Both the position numbers and the translations under genes were made by a program. Positions 1-11,253 of a DNA stretch of 64,000 nucleotides are shown here, one piece after another. This DNA is from Strongyloides papillosus (taxonomy: Eukaryota > Nematoda > Chromadorea > Rhabditida > Strongyloididae). How positions within the stretch are numbered: position 1 is the stretch's first letter; each line of letters opens with the position of its first letter. The DNA lies in contig SRSI01000030.1 of the NCBI GenBank assembly GCA_005656395.1, positions 310,001 to 374,000 of the forward strand, in the 5' to 3' direction. The notes under the pieces were generated by a model that was given only the letters and a program-made list of their open reading frames with translations, searched no databases and was not told where the DNA came from.

Positions 1-514
1 AAATACGGTGCAAGGAAATATTTATGCGTAATAGATGCCTTACAAAATTGGATAAGACATTGAAATAATTTGAATATTTTAATAATTTTATGGAGACTTA
101 CTTATCGGGTAAACCACTAATGGAAGAACAGGAAAATTTCGAAATTCTCGATAAAGGAATATTCATTCCTCTAAAGTGGAGAGAAGATGATAAATTTATT
201 TTTTTTTCTACTATGCAATGGTGTAATACAGGTTAAGTTTCTCGAAGTAAGTCTTGCTTGTACCATATATTTTTTTATTATCATTATAGGAACATACGAA
301 AGTTATTGTCTCAATATCACTGAGCAATATTTTAATTGTTGATAGGAATAATAAATTAAAAAAACTACGGTCATGGAGGATTACCTAATGGTGGAGTGGA
401 AAAGTTGTTTGAAAAGAAGATGTCCTATATCAAGAAAGTTGTTGAAGAATGGACATCATTTAAAAGGAAACACGAGGACGATGATGGTGATATTGTGTCG
501 GCAAAAAAGTAAAT
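1..514 (+). pseudogene. PLK array copy 0: 3' fragment of a Polo-like kinase gene, frame-disrupted
   Basis: The window opens inside the polo-box region of a PLK paralog. It aligns by eye with the second-exon end of copies 1, 3 and 5 (the segment with the 'LLKW' strand), the donor at 247, the acceptor ending at 289, and a last exon starting with the conserved Glu-His-Thr-Lys codons. The frame is broken more than once: an expanded T run near 200-209 shifts the 'CFLLLNG' equivalent, and the last exon shifts near 365-380. The 5' part lies outside the window, so it cannot be judged. A pseudogene is the simplest reading, but a sequencing error in the T run could explain one of the shifts. Confidence 0.75.
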
Positions 515-903
515 AGTAATGAATAACTTCCAAAAAAAAGTTTCTGCTGCAGTGATTTTTTTATATGTATTTCTATATAAAAATATATTGTAATTAAATA
601 TTCTATAATAATATTTGTTTTGTCTTTATCACTGCTTTTTTAATAAAAAATTTGATTACCTGGCAACTCAGCTTAAAAAAAACATCTCTCAATGAACCCT
701 CACAAGGTATCAAAGTTCTTAAACTTAATCATCAAACAAAGAAAGATTTTTCAGAAGTTAGGAATGTATACGATGACATTTTACTATAAAAGTGACGTAT
801 CAGTTGGTGGAAAGTCATTTTTCGTACATTCGATTGTATTGAATATTATCATTATTTTTACTAACAACTAACTTTGCGGATTATTCTGATAATTATATTT
901 GGA
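515..903. other. PLK spacer and promoter region of copy 1
   Basis: AT-rich spacer with no gene. It shows the repeated layout of the PLK spacers: an A/T-rich 3' flank, a block around 660-790 shared with other spacers, then a TATA motif and a conserved stretch up to the start codon. Confidence 0.6.
785..792 (+). promoter_or_regulatory. TATA box of PLK copy 1
   Basis: TATAAAAG, 119 bp before the ATG. The same motif recurs at nearly the same distance before copies 2-6, followed by a shared stretch (approximately GTAACGTTTCAGTG, then AAGTCATTTTT and ACATTC). Confidence 0.6.
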
Positions 904-2857
904 ATGAAGACTTGCGAGAAAAATTCTGAGGAGGTTCATGAAATTATTCATAATTCTTTAACTTTTTCGCTGTATAGTAGAGGAGAACTCCTCGGAAGCG
1001 GTGGTTTCGCAAAGTGCTACTTGTTAACTGACATTAATACCGGGCGGAAGGTCGCTGGTAAAATTGTAATGAGAAAAAACCCTAACTCGGATATGTACAT
1101 AGTTTGTTTTTCCTAGCCTAAATATTTATTTAGTCTTTTTTCTAGGTACAACAAGAAAGAAATATCCATATGAAACTTCAAAACCCAAATATCCTTAGAA
1201 TGGAGTTGTGCTTCATTCAATCAACCTATGCTTGTATGATCCTGGAGTTATGTGATGATTCACTGAAAAATGTACTCAAAAAACTAAAAGCTTTAAATGA
1301 AAGTTCATGCAGATTTGTCTTAAGGGAAGTTGCTCGTGGAATCTATTATCTTCACGAGAAGAAGATCATTCATAGAGATATAAAGCTTGACAATATATTT
1401 CTTACCAAGGATATGGATGTTAAGATAGGAGATTTCGGACTTTCTATTTATCATAGAGATCCAACAAAAAATATTACGGAGAGATGTGGAACGCATACGT
1501 ACTATGCTCCTGAAATTATAGATGAGAGTGGATATTCATTTGGTGTGGATGTATGGGCACTTGGAGTTACTCTGCATAAAATGGCTACTGGACATTATCC
1601 TTTCAAATTTAAAACCGAACAGGAGCTTTATGAGAAGGTAAAAAGTTGTGATTACAATATTTCATCAAAAGTCTCAGGCCGTGAAGGGGATATGGTCAGA
1701 ATTTTGTTAACTCATGATCCTGAAAGTAGACCGGCAATCCGCGATGTTTTGATGCATGATTACTTAAATTCCGAAAAAATATCAAAGGATCATCTACGCA
1801 GATATATTTCTAGGAAATCTCTTGCTGAAACTAAAAATCATAAAGATCCTCATGACTGTAGTACTATGCCGCTTGATAAAGAAGAAAATACACCCAAGGA
1901 AGATTGTAAAATAGATGAAAACCATGAAACTGGAAACATCTTCCAGAAAGGACTTAGATTAGGTGAAAATCATAATGAAAACCTTGGCACGAGGGAATTT
2001 TACTATGACAATACTCACGGAAATGAGAACATTCCCGATGAAGATCTTGAACTCGATATTGAGAAGAATTCAACTTTTGTTCTTGAGGAAGTACAAAGAG
2101 TCTTATGTCATTTCCTCAATATTATACCACAAAGATTTTCACCCTGGGATATGGAATGTATTATTGGATTCTTCTCTTTAGGCAGACCCAAACACTTCGT
2201 ATCTAGATGGATAATTTTTGACGAGGAGTGTAGTCTAGGATATGAATTAACTGACTCCAGTGTCGGTGTAATCTTTAAGGACAATAGTCGTCTCATCGCT
2301 GATGATACTATGGAAAACTTTCAATACATAGATGAGAGTAATATGAGAGAATACTTTGAATATGACAAGTTCCCTACAAAATTGAAAGAGAAATCCAATT
2401 TACTTGATTATTATAAAGATTATATGGAAACTTATTTAGTAGCTGATCAACCTTTGGATGAACGAGAAAGAACTAAAGTTATTGATAAAGGAATACCCAT
2501 TCTTCTAAAATGGAAAAGGAACGATAAATGTATTTGTTTCCTACTACTTAATGGAGTATTACAAGTTAACTTCCATGAGGTAAGTTTTCTTTAAGTTATA
2601 TTTTTTTCATCATCATTTTATAGGATCATACGAAACTTATTATCTCAGCACCAACGAAAAGTATTTCAATTATTGATAAGGACAACAAACTAGAAACTCA
2701 CTGGTACAAAGGTGTACATTTGTTTGGATGGAATGCTTTCAAGGAAAAGAAGCTATCCTATGTCATGGAAGTTGTTGAAGAATGGATATCACTTGAAAAA
2801 AAACATGAGGACGATGATAGTGCTGTGCAAGCAAAAACCATTAACAATAATATATGA
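904..2857 (+). CDS. Polo-like kinase, copy 1 (kinase motifs and polo-box pincer intact)
   Basis: Three exons: 904-1101, 1146-2579 and 2624-2857 (621 aa); both introns are 44 nt. The N-terminal Ser/Thr kinase domain shows the glycine loop GSGGFAKCY, the lysine in VAGK, catalytic HRDIKLDN, DFG and an APE-like APEI. The C-terminal half has two polo boxes. PB1 keeps the Trp of RWI, and PB2 has DHTK across the exon 2/3 junction, matching the His/Lys phosphopeptide pincer of human PLK1 (H538/K540). The length is close to PLK1 (603 aa). PLKs drive mitotic entry, centrosome maturation and cytokinesis by docking to primed phosphosites. The ATG at 904 is the first in frame after the promoter and aligns with the other copies. 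This copy is probably a working kinase, though its activation-loop sequence is divergent. Confidence 0.88.
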
Positions 2858-3215
2858 TTTCCAGAAAAGAAGTTTAAGTCTCGAGGACTTTCTTCACGTG
2901 TCTTTATATATGTAAATATATTGTATTTATATCTTCTATACTAACATTAATTTTTTATTTATCATCACTCTTTACTAATAAAAAATTTTACTACTTGACG
3001 AATTTATTTGTAATAAAATATTCAAATAAAAATTCATCAGGTGCCACAGTTCTTTAATTTTAAGCAATCAACAGGTACTTCCATAAAACCATCGATATTG
3101 TAACAATGATAATATCCAAAATGGTGATTCTTCTAATATGACGAAAATTTTTTTCATACTACGAATCACTTTGCTTGCAATTACTTAAAGTGTATTGACT
3201 AATTTATCATAAAAA
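2858..3215. other. PLK spacer between copy 1 and the first relic
   Basis: No gene. The last 150 bases resemble the promoter region of copy 7 (14240-14424), with blocks matching 'GTATCAAAATTCCTTAG' and 'ATGGTGATT'. This spacer therefore carries a copy-7-type promoter leading into the relic exon at 3216. Confidence 0.5.
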
Positions 3216-3510
3216 TGAAATAGTTCGTCGAATACTTTGATAATATACTACCACTGACAACTGTGAATCATAAAATGGTTAACCGATGTATTTTAAAAAA
3301 GCTCATCGAGAAGAGTGATGTAGAATGGTGTTATAAGTTTTTTGGATTAGAAAATAGCAAAATGGTATGTGGGAAAATCAGAAAAAGCACCTTCATTGTC
3401 TGGAGATCAAAAGAAACAAATGCGTTATATTTTCCTTTAAATATCTATTTCTACTTTTCACCATACAGATTCATCAAGAATTTTAATCTACATTCAAGGA
3501 CTCATCAGGT
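3216..3510 (+). pseudogene. Relic of a copy-7-type PLK 5' end (exon 1, intron 1, start of exon 2)
   Basis: The relic aligns by eye with 14425-14725 of copy 7: start-codon region, 'TACTACCACTGACAACTGTG', a decayed glycine-loop segment ending TGTTATAAGTT, GGGAAAATCA for the VAIK-lysine segment, a decayed intron ending in ACAG, then ATTCATCAAGAA for exon 2. Codon 3 of the relic is TAG and the glycine loop is destroyed. The similarity stops near 3510, after which the promoter of copy 2 begins. Confidence 0.65.
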
Positions 3511-3598
3511 ATTTGATACAAAATAATTGCTTTCCGGGAATTAAATGAACTGTGGATATTTTACCAACAACAACATTAAAAAATACGATATTTCTTAG

Positions 3599-3606
3599 CA
3601 TAAAAG
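3599..3606 (+). promoter_or_regulatory. TATA-like box of PLK copy 2
   Basis: CATAAAAG followed by TAACGTTTCA, about 129 bp before the ATG at 3728. It is one base off the TATAAAAG seen before the other copies. Confidence 0.5.
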
Positions 3607-3727
3607 TAACGTTTCAAGAGTGAAAAATTAATTTTTGTACACTCACCTGAGTTGTATTTCGTCATTATTTCGTAATTATTTCGACTAAGGAGTTACATTG
3701 CGAACTATACTGGTAGTCATCTTTGAA

Positions 3728-5720
3728 ATGGAGGATTACGAGGATTCTTTTGAAGAAGATTGCGAGGATTCTTTTGTAGAAGCTCCGAAGGTTATCCAGG
3801 ATCGCATAACTGAAACACAATATAGTAGAGGAGAACTCCTCGGAAGTGGCTATTCCGGAAATTGCTATTTATTCACTGACCTCGAGACTAAAAGAAAGTA
3901 TGCCGGTAAGATTATGATAAAGATGATAAAAAATAGGCTTAATTACAAGCTGGATAAGGTTTATTTCTCATAATTAAATATTTGTTTACCTTTTTTTAAG
4001 ATTAACGAGATAACCAGTATCCAGATGAGTCTTAGACACCCAAATATTCTTAGAATGTTCAGGTATTTCGACTGCTCAACCTATGTTTGCACAACAATGG
4101 AGTTATGTGATAGTACACTAAAGAGTGTATTAGAGAGATTAGGAGTTTTGGATGAACAATCATGCAGATATGTTGTAAGGGAAGTTGCCTGCGGAATCTC
4201 TTATCTCCACGAGAATCGAGTTATTCATAGAGGCATAGAACCCAATAATATATTTTTTACAAAAGATATGGATGTCAAGATAGGGGATTTTGAGCTTGCC
4301 ATTAAACATGAGGATCCAGTTAAGAAGATTTCAGATTCATATGGGAAAATTACATACTTGGCTCCTGAATCAATAGATGGGAGTGGATATTCATTTGGTG
4401 TCGACGTATGGGCACTTGGAGTTACTTTATATAAAATGGTTGTTGGACATGTTCCTTTCGACTATATGACTTGTTATAAGCAGCTTGATAAGAAGGTAAA
4501 AAGCTGTGACTATCATATCCCATCAACAGTGCCAACCAATACAGAAGATATGATTAAAAGTTTGTTAACTCGTGATCCTGATAATAGACCGGCAATCGAC
4601 GATATTTTAAAACTTGAATACTTAAGTTCTGAGAGTATTTCCAAACATCATCTACGTGGGTACATTCTTGGAGAGCCTTCTACTAATATCAATAATCAGG
4701 AGAATTCCAATGAATATAATGCAATGCCGCTTAGTAGAAACAAAAGTATTCCCAAGGAAGATTGTAAATTAAATCTCAAAAGTGGAATTGAAGACATCTT
4801 CCATAAAGGATTTAGATTAGTAAGTAGATGTAGTTCTTTTGAAGAGCAGCTCTCGATGGCACCTCAATATGATAGTAGTCATGAAGATGAAAACATCCCT
4901 GGAAAAGAGTTTAATCTCGATATCGAGAAAGAATCAAAATTCATCCTCGAGGAATTGGATAAATCTCTGGGCGCTTTTTTTTGCTGTGGACAAGGAATAA
5001 TATCATCCTCCGAGATGGATAGTTATGCATTGACTCGTTTTAGAAGACCAAAATATTTCATAACTAGATGGGTTGATTTTAATGAGAAGTATGATTTAGG
5101 ATACCAATTATCCGACTCCAGTGTCGGTGTAATCTTCAAGGACAACAGTTGTCTCGTCACTGATGGTGCTATGAAAAACTTCCAGTACGTAGACAAGAAT
5201 GGTGCGTGAGAATATTTTCAGTATGATAAATGTCCCACAAAATTGAATGAGAAATTTAATTTACTTGAAAATTTTAAAAAATATATGGGAAGTAACTTGC
5301 CAGCTGAGCCACCAGTGGAAGAACAGGAAGATGATGAAATTGTCGATGAGGGAATACCCATTCTTCTAAAGTGGAGAAGATATAACAAATGCATTTGCTT
5401 CCTACTATTTGATGGAGTATTGCAGGTTGATTTCCTTAAAGTAAGTCTTACTTATGTCACATATTTTTTTATTATCATTATAGGAACATATAAACGTTAT
5501 TATCTCAGAACCAACGAGCAGTATTTCAATTATTGATAAAGATAATAATTTAAGGACCTACTGCAGTGAAGAATTAGCTTTTACTGGAATGGATGAATTT
5601 ATGAAAAAGAAGATAACCTATATCCAGAAAGTTGTGGAAGAATGGACATCGCTTAAAAGGAAACATGAAGCCGATAATGATGATGTTGTACCAGCGAAAA
5701 AATGCAATATTTATAAATAA
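3728..5720 (+). pseudogene. PLK copy 2: catalytically dead kinase with an in-frame stop in the first polo box
   Basis: The exons by alignment are 3728-3958, 4001-5440 and 5484-5720. The catalytic motif reads HRGIEPNN instead of HRDIKxxN, and DFG reads DFE. The proton-acceptor Asp and the adjacent Lys are therefore lost, although the Asp of DFG and the VAIK-type Lys (YAGK) remain. A TGA at 5207-5209 replaces the AGA found in other copies, within polo box 1. Downstream the frame is otherwise open to TAA at 5718-5720. If translated from 3728, the product would be 479 aa with a pseudokinase and a partial PB1. The PB2 pincer position reads EHIN (Lys lost). Introns use GT donors, and the first acceptor is TTTTAAG. 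It is probably a recent pseudogene, but a truncated expressed pseudokinase cannot be excluded. Confidence 0.8.
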
Positions 5721-6080
5721 CTTCCAAAAAGGAAGTTCCAGTTTCTGGTACTTCTTTGATATGTATTTTCATATATAAACATATTATTGTATTTATGTTT
5801 TCTTTAAAAATGTTAGTTTTCTTTTTATCCACTGCTTTTTATTAATAAAGATTTTATTACTTGACGATTCAGTTTAAGAAGAACAATTTTCTAATGAACC
5901 TTCACCAGGTACTACAGTTCTTTGATTTTAAGCAGTAAACAGGTATTTTCTAAAAATCATAGACATTACAGCATGATTTCATTTAATATAGTGGTTCTTC
6001 TTTTATAAAAGCAATTTTTTATGTTACGAACCACTTTATATGTATCTTCTCAAAGTGCATTTTGCTGATTAACCATATGA
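5721..6080. other. PLK spacer between copy 2 and the second relic
   Basis: No gene. It is parallel to 2858-3215: an A/T-rich 3' flank, then a block similar to the promoter of copy 7, including a TATAAAAGCAA-like stretch near 6004. Confidence 0.5.
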
Positions 6081-6370
6081 ATGAGATAATGCGTCGAAGG
6101 CTTTCATTATATACTACCACTGACCATTGTGAATCATAAAATGGTTAGTGGATGTGTTATAAAAAAGCTTATTACAGAAGGTGTTTTTGGACTATGTTAT
6201 AAATTGTTTGAATTTAAAAATGGTATGCGGGGAAAATTATAAAAAAGTACCTTCGTTATCTTGCGGTCGAAGGAAACAAAAGCGTTTTATCTAACTTCCA
6301 GCACTTATTTCCACTTTCCACTATACAGATTCACCAAGAAGTTTAATCTGCATTCAAGGACTCATAAAGC
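6081..6370 (+). pseudogene. Second relic of a copy-7-type PLK 5' end
   Basis: This is the same segment as 3216-3510 with independent substitutions. It has 'ATACTACCACTGACCATTGTG', a partly preserved glycine-loop stretch (GTGTTTTTGGACTATGTTATAAA), GGGGAAAATTATAAAAAAG, a decayed intron ending ACTATACAG, then ATTCACCAAGAAG. It ends at the same point as the first relic, so relic plus downstream gene duplicated as one block. Confidence 0.65.
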
Positions 6371-6456
6371 ATTTGATATAAAATGGTTGCTTCCAAATCA
6401 AATGGAATATGCATATCTTACCAACAACAATAATAAAAAGTACGATAATTTCTTAG

Positions 6457-6464
6457 TATAAAAG
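6457..6464 (+). promoter_or_regulatory. TATA box of PLK copy 3
   Basis: TATAAAAG, 121 bp before the ATG at 6578, in the conserved promoter block of the array. Confidence 0.6.
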
Positions 6465-6577
6465 AAACGCTTCAGGGTAGTGGGAAACCACTTTTTATAC
6501 ACTCACCCTTTGTTGTGTATCGTCATTATTTTTATTAAAAAGTTTCTTTGTGTGCTAGTTTAACAATTATTTTTGGA

Positions 6578-8530
6578 ATGGGAGATTACAAAGATTTCTA
6601 TGGACTGTTTCCAGAGATTATTAAAGATCCTGTAACCGGAACACAATATAGTAGAGGAGAACTCCTCGGAAGTGGGGGTTTCGGAAGTTGCTACTTATTC
6701 ACTGATCTAAGGAACAAGAAGAAGTATGCTGGCAAAGTTGTAATGAAAAGTACGATTAATTGGAAGACGAGCATGGTTTGGTTCTCACAATATAAATACT
6801 TTATTTATATTTTTTTTCTAGATATACCAAGAAACCAGTATTCAGATGAGTATTAGGCACCCAAACATCCTCAGAATGTACCGCTTTTTTTACCTCCCAA
6901 CATATGTTTGCATGACATTGGAGTTGTGCAAGGAAACATTGAGAGATGTGCTGAAGAGATTAGAAGTTTTAGATGAGCCTTCATGCAGATTTGTTTTGAA
7001 GGAAGTCGCCTGTGGAATCTCTCACCTTCACGAGAAGCAGATCATCCATAGAGATATAAAACCTCATAATGTATTTCTTACCGCAGATATGGATGTAAAG
7101 ATAGGAGATTTCGGGGTTGCCGTTAGACATGAAAATTCAACGGAAAAAATTTACAAGGCATCCGGAACAACAAGATTCTTTGCTCCTGAATCTATTGATA
7201 ATAATGGATATTCATTTGGTGTCGATGTATGGGCTCTTGGAGTTACTCTGTATACGATGATCGTTGGACATTATCCTTTCGATTGTAGGTGTACTCATGT
7301 ACTTTTTGATAAGATAAAGCGCTGTGAGTACAATCTTTCATTGACAGTCCCAGCCCATACAAGGGATATGATTAAAACCTTGTTAACACCTGATCCTAAT
7401 AAGAGACCTGGAATTAAAGGTGTTCTGAAGCACGATTACTTAAGTTCCGAGAATATATCAAAGGATCATCTACTCGAGTATATTTCTAAGAAACCTCTTG
7501 ATAATGCTAATAATCAGAAGGATCCTCATGAATCTAATGTTATGCCGCTTAGTAGAAATGAAAGTGTCCCTAAGGAAGAATCAGATGAAAATCGTGGAAC
7601 TGGGAACATTTTCCAAGAAGGACTTAGATTTGGCGTAAATCTTATTAAAGGCCGCATCGTAAGAAAATACTATTTTGATTATACTCGCGAGAATGAGAAC
7701 GTTCCAGAGAAGGAACGCAAACTCGACATTGAAAAGAAATCTATTTTTGTTCTCGAGAAAATAAAAGGGACATTCTTTTCTTTTTTTTCTCATTTTGGAA
7801 AAAAGAAATTAATATCATCTTCCGAGATGGGTTCTATTACATCGTCTCCTTGTGGTGGACCCCAACATTTCGTATCAAGATGGATTGATCTTAACAAGAA
7901 GTATGGCTTAGGATATCAATTATCTGACTCTAGTATTGGTGTATTCTTCAATGATGACTTTCATCTCATCGCTGACGGTACTATGAAAAAATTCCAGTGC
8001 ATAGACAAGAATGGTGTAAGGGAATACTTCGAGGATGATCAGTGTCCTTCAGAATTGAGTAGGAAATTCAAGGTGCTTAAATATTTTAAAAGGAAGTTCG
8101 AAAGTAACTTATTAGCTGAGGAACCAGTGAAAGGACAAGAGGAAATCAAAGTCACCGGCGACGGAATACCCATTCTTCTAAAGTGGAAGAAAGACGATAA
8201 ATGTATTTGTTTTGTACTTTTGAATGGAATACTACAGATTAATTTCCTTGACGTAAGTTTTCTTTAGGTTATGTTTTTTTTCTATTATCATTACAGGATA
8301 ATACTAAAGTTATTTTCTCACTACCAACGGAAAGTGTTACAATTATTGATAAAGACAATAAACTAAGAAATTATTGGTTCAAAAGGTTAGCTTTAGATGG
8401 ATGGGATGAATTCACGGGAGAGAAGATGTCCTATGTCGAGAAGGTGATCGATGAATGGATAACACTTAAAAGAAAATACGAGGACGATGATAGTGCTGTA
8501 CCGGCAAAGAAGCCGAAGAGTAATAAATAA
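6578..8530 (+). CDS. Polo-like kinase, copy 3 (kinase motifs intact, PB2 pincer His replaced)
   Basis: Three exons: 6578-6775, 6822-8252 and 8297-8530 (620 aa). The kinase motifs are present in order: GSGGFGSCY glycine loop, YAGK lysine, HRDIKPHN, DFG, then an atypical activation segment in which the Cys of the CGT motif is Ser (ASGTTRFF), and APE. PB1 keeps RWID and the 'GLGYQLSDSS' core. PB2 reads DNTK where PLK1 has DHTK, so the pincer His is Asn while the Lys stays. This predicts a working or near-working kinase with altered phospho-docking. It closely parallels copy 2 in spacer structure, which suggests a shared duplication block. Confidence 0.85.
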
Positions 8531-8936
8531 CTTCCCAAAGAGAAATTTCTGACGCAAGGACTTTCTTATATCCACTTCTATACGTAAATATATTATAATT
8601 TATATCTCTTTATAGTAATATTAATTTTGTCTTACTACTTTTTTTATTAATAAACATTTTTACCTCTTGACAATTAAAGTTAAAAGAACAATCTCTCAAG
8701 TAGCCTCCACGAGGCACAAAGGTTATCATATTTAATGCATCAAACAAAAAGAGATTTCCCAGAAATAATGGATATTCTACCAATAACATTATAAAGTAAT
8801 AGGATGACATCTCATTATAAAGGTAACGGTTCAGTGGGCGGGAAGTCATTTTTTGCACATTCACTTTTGTGTTTTAAGTCACCGTCATTTCGACTAAGGA
8901 TTTACGTTCCAGATTATTTTGGTTATTATATTTTGG
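8531..8936. other. PLK spacer with promoter of copy 4
   Basis: No gene. It has AT-rich 3' flank and promoter block, but no copy-7-type relic, unlike the two preceding spacers. Confidence 0.55.
8816..8823 (+). promoter_or_regulatory. TATA box of PLK copy 4
   Basis: TATAAAGG, 121 bp before the ATG at 8937. Confidence 0.55.
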
Positions 8937-10869
8937 ATGAAAGTTTGTGAGGAAAATTCTGAAGAGGTTCCAGAGATTATTCTGGATCGTAGAACTAGAA
9001 CGCAATATCATAGAGGAGAGCTCCTCAGAATTGGTAGTTTCGGAAGGTACTACCTATTTACTAATCTCAAGACCAGGGAAAAGTGTGTTGGTAAAATTAT
9101 AGTAAAAAGTGGGCTTAATGGGATGTTAAACAAGGTTTGTTTTTCCTAACATAAATATTTATTTATCTCTTTTCTAGGTACATCAAGAAAGAAATATCCA
9201 TATGAGCCTTGAACATCCAAATATACTCAGTATGTTCTGCTATATCCGGTGTTCAACATATATTTGCATGACCCTGGAGTTATGGGATAATACACTGGGA
9301 TGTGTACTAGAGAGATTAAAAGTTTTGGATGAGCCTTCATGCAGATTTGTTGTAAGGGAAGTTGCTTGTGGAATCTCTTATCTCCATGAGAATAGGATCA
9401 TTCATAGGGATATAAAGCCCGCTAATATATTCCTTACAAAAGATATGGATGTTAAGATAGGAGGTTTCGGAGTTTCTACTTATCATAGAGATCCAACGGA
9501 AAGGATGATGGAGAGAAGTGGAACATGTACGTACTTTGCTCCTGAATCTATTGATAATAGTGGATATTCATTTGGCGTCGATGTATGGGCACTTGGAGTT
9601 ACTTTGTATAAATTGTCTGCTGGGTGTTATCCATTCGATGATAAGGATATGTTTGGACTTTATGAAAAAATAAAAAGCTGTGACTACGATATTTCATCAA
9701 AAGTGTCTGTCCATACAAGGGATATGATCAGAATTTTATTAGATCGTGATCCCGACAGTAGACCGGCAATCGATGATGTTCTGAAACATGATTACTTAAA
9801 TCCTCAAAGTATCTCAAAAGCCCATTTAATTAGATACATTTATACAGCACCTTTTACTAAAATTACCAATCAGAAGGATCTTCATAGATATAATTCAATG
9901 CCACATACTAGAAATAAAAATATCCCCAAAAAAGATTGCAAATTGGATCCAAGTTATAGAATTGAAGAGATATTCCAGAAGGGATTTAACATAGATAGTA
10001 GTTCCGGAAATAAGAACATTCTCCCTAGAAAAGATGAATTAAATGTAGAAGAACAATCGAACTATCTTCTCAAGGATTTACACACTAAAATTTCCACTTT
10101 GGTTGGTTCTTCTACACCGAAGGAGGTATCGGCTCCTTTCCGGATAGCTGATGCACTGTCAAGTTGCAATAGACCCAAATATTTTGTGTCTAGATGGATT
10201 AATTTGAGTGAGATGTATGGTTTTGCATATCAATTAACGGATTCCAGTGTCGGTGTACTCTACAGAGATAATACTCGTCTCACTGTAGATTGTCCTATGG
10301 AAAACTTTCAATACATAGATGAGAGTAGTGTGAGAGAATACTTCGAGTATGACAGTTGTCCTAGAAAATTGGATAAGAAACTCAAGTTGCTCCGATATTT
10401 TGTAAATTTTATGGAAATGGACTCATTAGCTAATCCACCAGTGGAAGAACGGAAAATCGGGATCGTTGATGGTGGAATACCTATTCTTCTAAAGTGGAAA
10501 AAACATGATGGATTTATTTGTTTTTTACTATCTAATGGAATATTACAAGTTACCTTTTTTGATGTAAGTCATGCTTAATCTACGTTTTTTTTACTATCAT
10601 TGTAGAGTCGTATAAAATTTATTGTCTCAGCACCAGCAGAAAGCATTTCAATCATTGGTGAGGATAATAGACTAGAAACATACAGCATCAAAAAACTATC
10701 TTTGATTGGGTTGGATGAGATGATGAAAAAGAGGATGCTATTTATAATAAAAGTTATTGAAGACTGGAGATCATTTAAAAGAAAGCATGACAGCAGTGAT
10801 AACGTTATGCCGACAAAAAAAAGAATACTAATAACCAACTTCGAAAAAGAAAGTTTCTGTCGTGGATAA
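8937..10869 (+). CDS. PLK-like pseudokinase, copy 4 (GFG in place of DFG, degenerate glycine loop and pincer)
   Basis: Three exons: 8937-9134, 9178-10563 and 10606-10869 (615 aa, no in-frame stop). The glycine loop reads LLRIGSFGRYY (first Gly lost). The catalytic HRDIKPAN is intact, but the Mg-binding DFG motif is GFG (KIGGFG), a lesion expected to abolish or strongly reduce catalysis. PB1 keeps RWIN but reads FAYQLTDSS. At the pincer site PB2 reads SRIK, so the His is lost. The last exon reads about ten codons longer than in its siblings because of a small indel near 10820. All three functional sites are compromised, yet the frame is open over 1.8 kb. It may be an expressed pseudokinase or a young non-functional copy. 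Confidence 0.75.
9119..9553 (+). repeat. 435-bp tract identical to 11436-11870 (gene conversion between copies 4 and 5)
   Basis: Read base by base, 9119-9553 and 11436-11870 are identical, including the whole first intron. The flanking exon 1 sequence and the rest of exon 2 differ clearly. The tract carries the GFG lesion. Confidence 0.85.
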
Positions 10870-11253
10870 CTTTTTTATAGTATTTTTATATGTAAATATG
10901 CTTGTAAATATATAATATTTCTATAATAAAATTAATTTTGTTTTTATCACTATTTTTATTAATAAACAATTTTACTACACTTTGACAACTCAGTTTAATC
11001 GAGCAACATCTTAATGAAACTTCATTAGGTATCAAAGTTTATCAACTTTTAACAATAGACCGGTATATGTTAGAAATTATGGGTATTCTACCAATGATTA
11101 CATTAAAAAGTATGAAAAGTATGATGACATCTTTGTATAAAGTTAACGTTTCAGTGTGTTAAAAGTCACTTTTCTAACTCATCTGTGTTATAATATCATC
11201 ATTATTTCGACTAATAACCTACTTTCCGTGTTATTTTGGAAGTTGTCTCTGGG
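10870..11253. other. PLK spacer with promoter of copy 5
   Basis: No gene. It shows the same spacer organisation as 8531-8936. Confidence 0.55.
11136..11143 (+). promoter_or_regulatory. TATA box of PLK copy 5
   Basis: TATAAAGT, 118 bp before the ATG at 11254. Confidence 0.5.

Noticed and set aside
2712..2915. Open frame over the last exon of PLK copy 1
   Set aside because: Wrong frame; the third exon in the PLK frame (2624-2857) reads the second polo box.
5204..5219. A 16-nt GT...TTTCAG stretch in PLK copy 2 that would remove the stop codon
   Set aside because: Far shorter than any intron here (41 nt minimum seen), and removing 16 nt would shift the frame.
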